Positions 1 through 5,026 of a stretch of DNA of 7,250 nucleotides are shown in pieces (the first letter of the stretch is position 1; each line of letters starts with the position of its first letter). The position numbers were made by a program, and so were the translations under genes. The stretch comes from Melioribacteraceae bacterium (lineage in GTDB: Bacteria > Bacteroidota > Ignavibacteria > Ignavibacteriales > Melioribacteraceae). The notes beneath the pieces were generated by a model that worked only from the letters and a program-made list of their open reading frames with translations, did not search any database and had not been told where the DNA came from. The stretch covers positions 1 through 7,250 of the forward strand of contig JALSNL010000418.1 of assembly GCA_026987055.1 (NCBI GenBank), written 5' to 3'.

Positions 1-1014
1 ATTATTAACATTAAGGAAAATGGAAAAGATTTTAAAATAGGTGTTATAGATATTCCAACTTTTTATGTTGATTTTGAAGCCAGAAGAAAAGGAGACCCGA
101 ATTACAAAAGCACAACACGTGATGTAAAAAAATTAATTAAAGAACTTAAAGATGAAAAAATTGACGGAATTATTATTGACCTTAGAAATGATGGCGGCGG
201 TTCTTTAGACGAAGCAATATCCCTAACAGGTTTATTTATTAAAGATGGACCGGTTGTTCAAGTAAAAAAATCAACAGGAGAAATTGATATTGACAAAGAC
301 CCCGGCCCAAGCATTGTTTATGACGGACCTTTAGCAGTTATGGTTAACAGATATAGTGCTTCGGCTTCGGAAATATTTTCCGCTGCAATCCAAGACTATG
401 GAAGAGGACTTATTATAGGAGAACAAACTTACGGAAAAGGAACCGTGCAAAATCTTATACCATTAGAAAGATTTGTTCCCTCTGCCGGAGAAAAAGCAGG
501 ACAACTAAAATTAACTATTGCCAAATTCTATAGAATAAATGGCGGAACGACACAAAAACTTGGGGTTGTGCCAGATATTTCTTTTCCGTCAGCAATTAAC
601 CCAAGTGAATACGGAGAAAGCGCCGAACCAAGTGCATTAAAATGGGATAAAATTAAGCCGGCAAAGTATAATAAATTTGGAGACTTTGCAAAAATTTTAC
701 CCAAAATAAAAAAATTACATGAAGAAAGAATTAAAAAGGAACCTGAGTTTATTTATTTACAAGAAGACATTGCCGAATACAAAAAAAATAAAGAAAAAAA
801 GAAAATATCTTTGAATATAGAAAAAAGAAAAGCAGAAAGAGAAAAAAACGAAGCTAAAAAGAAAGCTCGCGAAAAAGAAAGAGAAAAGTTTATTACAAAA
901 GAAAAAATTGATGGTAAAGAAGTAATTAAAAAAGATTTAAAAATCAAAGACCCGTTTTTAGAAGAAGCCGGACATATTTTATCTGATTTAATTATGTTAT
1001 TAAATACAAATTAA
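1..1014 (+). CDS. prc: Tail-specific (carboxy-terminal processing) protease Prc, S41 family, 5' truncated
   Basis: Serine-lysine protease of the Tsp/Prc type, a periplasmic enzyme that degrades or trims envelope proteins from their C-termini. Reading frame 1 is open from the first base, and 337 residues are visible. The family is usually near 700 residues, so the N-terminal half and the PDZ domain lie outside. The first residues (IGVIDIPTFYVDFEARRKGD) and 'IIIDLRNDGGGSLDEAI' match the S41 core of E. coli Tsp. The catalytic triad can be placed by comparison with Tsp Ser430/Asp441/Lys455: Ser at 361-363 (in NRYSASASEIF), Asp at 394-396 (QDYGRG) and Lys at 436-438 (GKGTVQ), with the same 11- and 25-residue spacing. 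After about base 650 the protein becomes very Lys/Glu-rich, as in the C-terminal Tsp domain (DUF3340), and ends in a hydrophobic helix. The ATG at 340 is internal, not the start: it falls just before the active-site serine. Stop TAA. Identification is firm. Confidence 0.95.
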   Translation: MINIKENGKDFKIGVIDIPTFYVDFEARRKGDPNYKSTTRDVKKLIKELKDEKIDGIIIDLRNDGGGSLDEAISLTGLFIKDGPVVQVKKSTGEIDIDKDPGPSIVYDGPLAVMVNRYSASASEIFSAAIQDYGRGLIIGEQTYGKGTVQNLIPLERFVPSAGEKAGQLKLTIAKFYRINGGTTQKLGVVPDISFPSAINPSEYGESAEPSALKWDKIKPAKYNKFGDFAKILPKIKKLHEERIKKEPEFIYLQEDIAEYKKNKEKKKISLNIEKRKAEREKNEAKKKAREKEREKFITKEKIDGKEVIKKDLKIKDPFLEEAGHILSDLIMLLNTN

Positions 1015-1017
1015 AAA

Positions 1018-1038
1018 AAATTGCAAAAATGCAAATTT
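1018..1038 (+). terminator. Weak hairpin after prc, possible terminator
   Basis: TTGCA (1021-1025) and TGCAA (1030-1034) form a 5-bp stem with an AAAA loop. AAA before it and TTT after it can extend the stem across one bulged A. It lies 3 bases after the prc stop. No clear T-run follows, so termination would be inefficient. The TGCAA repeats may instead be by-products of nearby promoter-like motifs. Confidence 0.25.
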
Positions 1039-1044
1039 ATGTAA

Positions 1045-1079
1045 TTGTTTCATTTAAATAATATTTTTGCTACATTTGC
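1045..1079 (+). promoter_or_regulatory. Bacteroidota-type promoter with two tandem -7 boxes
   Basis: TACATTTG at 1071-1078, followed by C, matches the Bacteroidota -7 consensus TAnnTTTG exactly. A TTG at 1045-1047 lies 23 bases upstream, at the edge of the usual spacing for the -33 element. A second exact match, TATTTTTG, sits directly before it at 1062-1069, so two 9-base TAnnTTTGC units abut. Transcription would start close to 1085, giving a short leader with GGAG at 1092-1095, eight bases before the ATG at 1104. It drives the small DUF4295-like gene. Box identity is seen in the sequence; activity is inferred. Confidence 0.6.
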
Positions 1080-1103
1080 ACTCGAAAAATTGGAGAAAAT
1101 AAG

Positions 1104-1268
1104 ATGGCTAAAAAACAAACATTTGCTGATAAAGCAAAAGGAAAAGGTGCCAGAGCCTTAATAAATGTTAAAGTTGTTAAAACTGTTAAGACAGATAAAG
1201 GAAGCTATAAATTTAATGAAAACTTTGTAAAAGTTGATGATATTAGCAAAGTAGCAAATATTAAATAA
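1104..1268 (+). CDS. Small basic DUF4295-like protein, probable ribosomal protein (bL38-like)
   Basis: A 54-residue, strongly basic protein. The start is fixed by a good Shine-Dalgarno sequence (GGAG, eight bases upstream) and by the MAKK opening typical of the family. The stretch VVKTVKTDKGSYKFNENFV (residues 24-42) lines up by eye with the DUF4295 pattern VIKMVKSPKTGAYxFKEEMV found across Bacteroidota, and the total length (about 50 residues) also fits. As I recall, this family was later seen bound to the Flavobacterium johnsoniae ribosome and named bL38; I could not check this. In Bacteroidia the gene usually follows rpmB and rpmG. Here it stands alone between its own promoter and a strong terminator, with prc before and prfA after. 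That it is a real, well-expressed gene is supported by the signals on both sides. The family assignment is from memory of the motif and less certain. Confidence 0.7.
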   Translation: MAKKQTFADKAKGKGARALINVKVVKTVKTDKGSYKFNENFVKVDDISKVANIK

Positions 1269-1293
1269 TTAACATTATTCGATTTTGTTAAAG

Positions 1294-1328
1294 AAACCAA
1301 GTATTGTAATAATATTTGGTTTTTTTTT
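1294..1328 (+). terminator. Intrinsic terminator of the DUF4295-like gene
   Basis: AAACCAA (1294-1300) pairs with TTGGTTT (1316-1322). The stem continues through one G-T wobble and TATT/AATA, giving about 12 bp around the loop GTAAT. The descending arm runs straight into a T-run ending at 1328. It lies 26 bases past the stop codon and separates this unit from prfA. This is the clearest terminator in the window. Confidence 0.82.
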
Positions 1329-1384
1329 ACTCTAATCCGTTTTATATCCGTAGCAGCAATAAGATTTCGAACACCAAATCATGT

Positions 1385-1393
1385 TATGTTTGC
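1385..1393 (+). promoter_or_regulatory. Candidate -7 box upstream of prfA
   Basis: TATGTTTGC matches TAnnTTTG followed by C, the same nine-base form seen upstream at 1062-1079. It lies after the terminator and about 80 bases before the prfA ATG, so it could give prfA its own transcript. No clean TTG (-33) element occurs 17-23 bases upstream; TTTCG at 1365-1369 is the nearest. The leader has AAGG at 1462-1465, six bases before the ATG, as a weak ribosome-binding site. Confidence 0.42.
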
Positions 1394-1471
1394 ATCTTAA
1401 AAAATTCATTTTATCATCTAAGCATTAATTATTTTTTTTACTATATTACGACCTATATTTTAAGGTAAAAA

Positions 1472-2542
1472 ATGGACTATCTAGAAAAACTACAAGAAAT
1501 AAAAGAAAAATTTGATGATATTGAAAGCCAACTATCCGATCCGGAAATAGTTTCGCAACAAAATAAAGTTATTGAGTTAAGTAAACAAAGAAGCGAACTT
1601 CTTGAATTAGTTAATGCTTATAACGAGTACAAAAAAGTTATTACTAATATCAAAAACAATGAAGAAATTATAAATTCATTAGAGGATCCTGAATTTAAAG
1701 AATTAGCTGAAATGGAAATGGATGAATTAAATGCTACCAAAGAAGAACTGGAAGAAAAAATTAAAATCCTTTTAATTCCCAAAGACCCTGATGATAATAA
1801 AAATGTAATTGTAGAAATACGTGCCGGAACCGGTGGAGACGAAGCGGGAATTTTTGCAAATGATCTTTTTAGAATGTACACAAGATTTGCCGAATTAAAA
1901 GGGTGGAAAGTTGAAATATTAGACATTAATTATTCAGGGATGGGCGGAGTTAAAGAAGCTGTTTTCAGTTTATCAGGTACAGATATTTATGGTGATATGA
2001 AATTTGAAAGTGGTGTTCACAGGGTTCAACGTGTTCCTGCAACAGAAGCAAGCGGCAGAGTTCACACATCAGCTGCATCTGTTGTTGTAATGCCCGAAGC
2101 CGAAGATGTTGAAATTGATCTTGATATGAGCGAAGTTAGAGTTGATACTTATAGAGCCAGTGGTGCCGGTGGTCAACATGTAAATAAAACAGATTCTGCA
2201 ATTAGAATGACACACATTCCTTCCGGAATTGTAGTTCAGTGCCAAGACGAAAGATCACAATTAAAAAACAGACAAAAAGCATTAAAATTGTTGAAAACCA
2301 AACTTCTGGATGTTAAGCAACAAGAACAGACAAGTGAAATTTCGGAGCAAAGGAAATCCGTTGTTAAAAGTGGTGATAGAAGTGATAAAATCAGAACATA
2401 TAACTATCCGCAAAACAGAGTTACCGACCACAGAATTGGCTTAACTTTATATAGCCTTTCTCAAATTATGGACGGAGAATTATTTGAGCTAATTGAAAAA
2501 ATGAAAATTGCTGATAGAACTGAAAAATTAAAAGCTCAATAA
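1472..2542 (+). CDS. prfA: Peptide chain release factor 1
   Basis: Cytoplasmic class I release factor that reads UAA and UAG stop codons in the ribosomal A site and triggers hydrolysis of peptidyl-tRNA. The 356-residue length is normal for RF1. The N-terminal part (about residues 1-100) is the acidic helical domain. The stop-codon tripeptide PAT is at residues 189-191 (in HRVQRVPATEASGRVHTSA), which identifies RF1 and excludes RF2 (SPF). The peptidyl-transferase motif GGQ is at residues 233-235 (bases 2168-2176) in GAGGQHVNKTDSA. The C-terminal NYPQNRVTDHRIG segment is also typical. The start is supported by a normal RF1 opening and AAGG six bases upstream. In many genomes prmC, whose product methylates the GGQ glutamine, follows prfA; here the next gene is convergent and unrelated. 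All visible stop codons in the window are UAA, apart from one UAG, so all are RF1 substrates. Confidence 0.98.
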   Translation: MDYLEKLQEIKEKFDDIESQLSDPEIVSQQNKVIELSKQRSELLELVNAYNEYKKVITNIKNNEEIINSLEDPEFKELAEMEMDELNATKEELEEKIKILLIPKDPDDNKNVIVEIRAGTGGDEAGIFANDLFRMYTRFAELKGWKVEILDINYSGMGGVKEAVFSLSGTDIYGDMKFESGVHRVQRVPATEASGRVHTSAASVVVMPEAEDVEIDLDMSEVRVDTYRASGAGGQHVNKTDSAIRMTHIPSGIVVQCQDERSQLKNRQKALKLLKTKLLDVKQQEQTSEISEQRKSVVKSGDRSDKIRTYNYPQNRVTDHRIGLTLYSLSQIMDGELFELIEKMKIADRTEKLKAQ

Positions 2543-2555
2543 AAAAGTAATTATT

Positions 2556-2813
2556 TTATTCTTCGGTTGAGAAAAACTCCATAAATTTTACTCCCGCGGC
2601 TAAAACAAAACCGGTCATCGAAAATACAACATCTGAAAAACTAAGGCTAAATTCCGGTTGAATGCCCAATATAAAACCAAACAATTTTGTTAATAATAAT
2701 AGACTAAAGAAAGCGGCAAATCCATAAAATCCTCTTTTTAATGGATTTAACAAAAATGTTTTTAAGTTATTATTAAAATTATTTTCTGTTGATTCAATAT
2801 TAATGTTTTGCAT
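2556..2813 (-). CDS. Small two-helix membrane protein of unknown function
   Basis: An 85-residue protein that I do not recognise. It has an Asn/Glu-rich N-terminus (residues 1-19), then two hydrophobic segments at about 29-51 (FYGFAAFFSLLLLTKLFGFI) and 62-80 (VVFSMTGFVLAAGVKFMEF), and an acidic tail (STEE). It probably spans the inner membrane twice. The gene is supported by a strong Shine-Dalgarno sequence, AAAGGAG (complement of 2820-2826), six bases before the ATG. It is convergent with prfA, with 13 bases between stop codons, and divergent from the carboxypeptidase gene. No TAnnTTTG box is visible upstream on this strand. No function can be given from the sequence; nothing ties it to either neighbour. 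Confidence 0.75.
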   Translation of the reverse strand: MQNINIESTENNFNNNLKTFLLNPLKRGFYGFAAFFSLLLLTKLFGFILGIQPEFSLSFSDVVFSMTGFVLAAGVKFMEFFSTEE

Positions 2814-3110
2814 TTTACTCTCCTTTAATTTTCATATGCAATTAGTAGAATTAAATTCTTTAATCTGTGATATATCTCAATAATTCGGAAATAAGTCTCA
2901 AAAAAGGAACTCATTTTGAGAAAACCATATTACGTGTTCATAAATTTCACTTTAAATATATAATAAGTTAGATTATACTAAGCCTAATTTGGTTTTTTGT
3001 AATTATCTTATCCAAAATCTCGTTCGGAAAATTAAATCATTGTCGTTATATATTTAATAATTTAGTTACCTTTATATATTCATTTTGTCTTCATATTTGG
3101 GAATTGTTAT
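2814..3110. other. Divergent intergenic region between the small membrane protein and the carboxypeptidase
   Basis: 297 bases with no convincing ORF. It must hold the start signals of two divergent genes. On the left is the AAAGGAG ribosome-binding site of the minus-strand gene. In the middle is an 8-bp inverted repeat (2896-2921, listed separately). For the plus-strand gene, no exact TAnnTTTG exists. The nearest are TACCTTTA at 3067-3074 (with TTG 24 bases upstream at 3040-3042) and TCATTTTG at 3080-3087, each one mismatch off. There is no good Shine-Dalgarno sequence before 3111; only GGGA at 3099-3102 comes close. Confidence 0.6.
2896..2921. repeat. 8-bp inverted repeat, possible operator or hairpin
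   Basis: TCTCAAAA (2896-2903) and TTTTGAGA (2914-2921) are perfect reverse complements separated by 10 bases. Centre-to-centre spacing is 18 bases. It lies 83 bases before the minus-strand start and 190 before the plus-strand start, so it could bind a dimeric regulator. No partner is known, and AT-rich DNA gives such repeats by chance. Confidence 0.35.
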
Positions 3111-4994
3111 ATGCGTATTTTCACACTTATTTTTCTTCTAACCACACTTATCACACTAAAAGCACAAATTACATTTGATGCAAATTTTGAAAGCGGAAAC
3201 CTACAATCAATTGAGCAAATTGATTCCGTTAGTTTTAACGTTACCACAAGAAAAGACATAGGAGGAAGGTGGTTTTATTTTAAAATGTCCGGTGTTAAAG
3301 ATAAAGAGGTAAGAATACGCATTACAAACAGTGATGTAAAAAGAGCAATGTATTCTTATGATAATAAAACCTTTAATAGATTTTCCGAAGAAGAAAGCAG
3401 CTTTAATGTTTTTATAAAAAGATACACAAATGATTCGGTTTACGTTGCTTATTACACTCCATACACATTTAGCTATTTACAACAAAGATTAAACGAGTGG
3501 AAACAAAATGATTTTGTCTCTCTAGATACAATTGGTTTCACAAATCATTTATTACCAATTCAGGAAATGATTATCACAGACAAAAATATCCCAAATACCG
3601 AAAAAAAAACTGTTTGGATACACGCAAGAACGCATCCCGGAGAAACACCAAGTTCATGGCATTTTGACGGTATTGTTCAAGAACTTTTAAGCGGAAAAGA
3701 AACTGTAAATTATTACTTGACCAAAATTGAATTCCACCTTATTCCTTTTGTAAATCCCGATGGTGTTTTTTACGGACGCTCCAGAACAAACTTTGACGGA
3801 ATTGATTTGGAATCGAACTGGAATAAAGACGAAACTAATACAGCCAAAGAGGTTAAAGTAATAAGAGCGCGTATGAAAGAATTAAACGATGCTAAACCTT
3901 TTTCTTTGTTTTTAAATTTACATTCGCAAGTATCCTCTTTTTGTACATTTTGGATTCATACTGCAGGTTCAACATCTGATAAATTTTATCATTACGAAAA
4001 TTTATTTGCTTATTTAAATATATCCGATAATGAGTATTTTGAAAAGCCCGATCTAAGTTTTTCAACATTAAAATCCAAATTTCCGGAAGGTTGGCTTTGG
4101 AATAATTACGGTGATCAAATTATGGCTCTTACTTATGAAACTCCTTATGATGATTATCTTAAAAGCAGTAATGATCTAACCGTAACAAATGAAAACTTAT
4201 TCGAAATAGGCTCAAGAACTGTTTATGCTATTGCCGAATATTTACAACTTTCGCAACCAAAATACTATTTACTTGATAATAATATTGCACAAAAAAATGG
4301 AAATTATTTTATTGATTCTTCGGGAATAGAATTTTATGGCAATAGCTTTATTGAACTTGACCCGAATGATACATCGGCAAATATTATATACACAGCTACA
4401 GCTTTACCTGCTGGAAAATATGATATTTCTTCTTGGTGGCAAGAGAATAGCGATAATTCTTATGAAACAAAATTTAAGATTTCTGCCGGTGGTAATACTT
4501 ATGAAGAAACAAAAACTCAAAAAATTAATGGCGGACAGTGGAACCACTTAACTACGGTTGATTTGGAAAACGGTGGTAACATTAGCATTAAATTACAAAG
4601 CAACACTACAGGTAAAGTTATTGCAGACGCTTTTAGAATAAAATATGTCGGTGCAACAACAGGGATTGATGTTAAGCCGATTCGTAATAATTTCGTTCTA
4701 TACCAAAATTATCCAAATCCGTTTAATCCGAGTACCACTATAAAATATACAATACCAACCCCCTTGCCAAAGGCATCCCTTCGGGATAATCTTCCCTTTG
4801 CGAAAGGGGGGAACGTAACACTAAAGGTTTACGATATTCTTGGTAAAGAAGTTGCAACACTTATAAATGGGGAACAACAACCCGGAACTTATGAAGTTAT
4901 ATTTAACGCTTCCGGTTTGGCTAGCGGAACATATATATACAGATTACAAGTTGGTAATTATATCGAGACAAAAAAAATGTTGTATATCAAATAG
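3111..4994 (+). CDS. Secreted M14 zinc carboxypeptidase (M14D/CCP-like) with T9SS sorting domain
   Basis: A 627-residue exported metallopeptidase, expected to remove C-terminal residues from peptides outside the cell. Residues 1-19 are a signal peptide (hydrophobic core IFTLIFLLTTLITL, ending KAQ). Residues about 20-125 resemble the N-terminal beta-domain of cytosolic-carboxypeptidase-type M14 enzymes (FESGNL, WFYFKMSG, YYTPYTFSYL). Residues about 140-375 are the catalytic domain: zinc ligands H175 and E178 in RTHPGETPSSW, H271 in LNLHSQ, catalytic Glu E343 in TYETP, and R225 at the Arg127 position. The usual DLNRxW motif reads DLESNW (232-237), so the Asn-Arg substrate pair is Glu-Ser. Residues about 385-513 resemble the golvesin/xanthan-lyase-type domain (YYLLDN, NGGQWNHL, GKVIADAFRI). 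Residues about 526-627 form the type IX sorting domain (YQNYPNPFNP, LKVYDILGKEVATL, SGTYIYRLQVG), interrupted by an 18-residue insertion at 550-567. The substrate is unknown; no close neighbour helps. Confidence 0.9.
   Translation: MRIFTLIFLLTTLITLKAQITFDANFESGNLQSIEQIDSVSFNVTTRKDIGGRWFYFKMSGVKDKEVRIRITNSDVKRAMYSYDNKTFNRFSEEESSFNVFIKRYTNDSVYVAYYTPYTFSYLQQRLNEWKQNDFVSLDTIGFTNHLLPIQEMIITDKNIPNTEKKTVWIHARTHPGETPSSWHFDGIVQELLSGKETVNYYLTKIEFHLIPFVNPDGVFYGRSRTNFDGIDLESNWNKDETNTAKEVKVIRARMKELNDAKPFSLFLNLHSQVSSFCTFWIHTAGSTSDKFYHYENLFAYLNISDNEYFEKPDLSFSTLKSKFPEGWLWNNYGDQIMALTYETPYDDYLKSSNDLTVTNENLFEIGSRTVYAIAEYLQLSQPKYYLLDNNIAQKNGNYFIDSSGIEFYGNSFIELDPNDTSANIIYTATALPAGKYDISSWWQENSDNSYETKFKISAGGNTYEETKTQKINGGQWNHLTTVDLENGGNISIKLQSNTTGKVIADAFRIKYVGATTGIDVKPIRNNFVLYQNYPNPFNPSTTIKYTIPTPLPKASLRDNLPFAKGGNVTLKVYDILGKEVATLINGEQQPGTYEVIFNASGLASGTYIYRLQVGNYIETKKMLYIK
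4759..4811 (+). repeat. GC-rich palindromic element inserted in frame within the sorting domain
   Basis: About 53 bases of C/G-run sequence inside an AT-rich gene. The outer arms CCCCCTT (4759-4765) and AAGGGGG (4804-4810) are complementary. Inside are two smaller hairpins: ATCCC/GGGAT around TTC (4775-4787) and CCCTTT/AAAGGG around GCG (4794-4808). The left arm CCCCCTTGCCAAAGG also matches the reverse complement of the right arm (CCCCCTTTCGCAAAGG) with small gaps, so the whole is one imperfect palindrome. It encodes about TPLPKASLRDNLPFAKGG (residues 550-567). That stretch splits the usual short link between 'TIKYTIP' and 'NVTLKVYDILG' without breaking the frame. It looks like a dispersed REP- or MITE-like element; only one copy lies in this window. 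Confidence 0.7.
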
Positions 4995-5005
4995 CTGTAC
5001 TTATT

Positions 5006-5026
5006 TTATTTACGATAGATAAATAA
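5006..5026. terminator. AT-only hairpin between convergent genes
   Basis: TTATTTA (5006-5012) and TAAATAA (5020-5026) form a 7-bp stem around a 7-base loop. It falls exactly between the carboxypeptidase stop (4994) and the stop of the convergent barrel gene (5027), where a bidirectional terminator would be expected. The stem has no G-C pair, so it would be weak and may be chance. Confidence 0.25.

Noticed and set aside
340..342. ATG as the start of a short S41 protease
   Set aside because: The same frame is open back to base 1 and encodes conserved Tsp sequence (IGVIDIP, DLRNDGGGS). The ATG lies just ahead of the active-site serine, so it is internal.
1032..1039. Minus-strand TAnnTTTG match (TAAATTTG), a possible divergent promoter
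   Set aside because: It would transcribe antisense into prc and no minus-strand gene follows. It is best explained by AT-rich sequence.
1023..1080. GCAAAAAT/ATTTTTGC and TGCAAAT/ATTTGCA inverted pairs around the promoter
   Set aside because: The two pairings cross rather than nest, so they do not form one hairpin. They follow from TTTGC boxes and GCAAA motifs occurring in both orientations.
1361..1380. TTCGAAC flanked by GATTT/AAATC, resembling a tRNA T-arm
   Set aside because: No acceptor, D or anticodon stems can be placed around it. It is an isolated short hairpin.
1618..1926. Minus-strand ORF inside prfA, and similar ORFs at 753-947, 4336-4551, 5771-5977, 6306-6515 and 6810-7067
   Set aside because: All lie fully inside well-supported genes in other frames, lack recognisable motifs and have low-complexity or scrambled composition. 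They are shadows.
3046..3080. Direct repeat TTATATATT (3046-3054 and 3072-3080) as a possible iteron or operator
   Set aside because: It is AT-only and low in complexity, with just two copies. Chance is likely in this composition.
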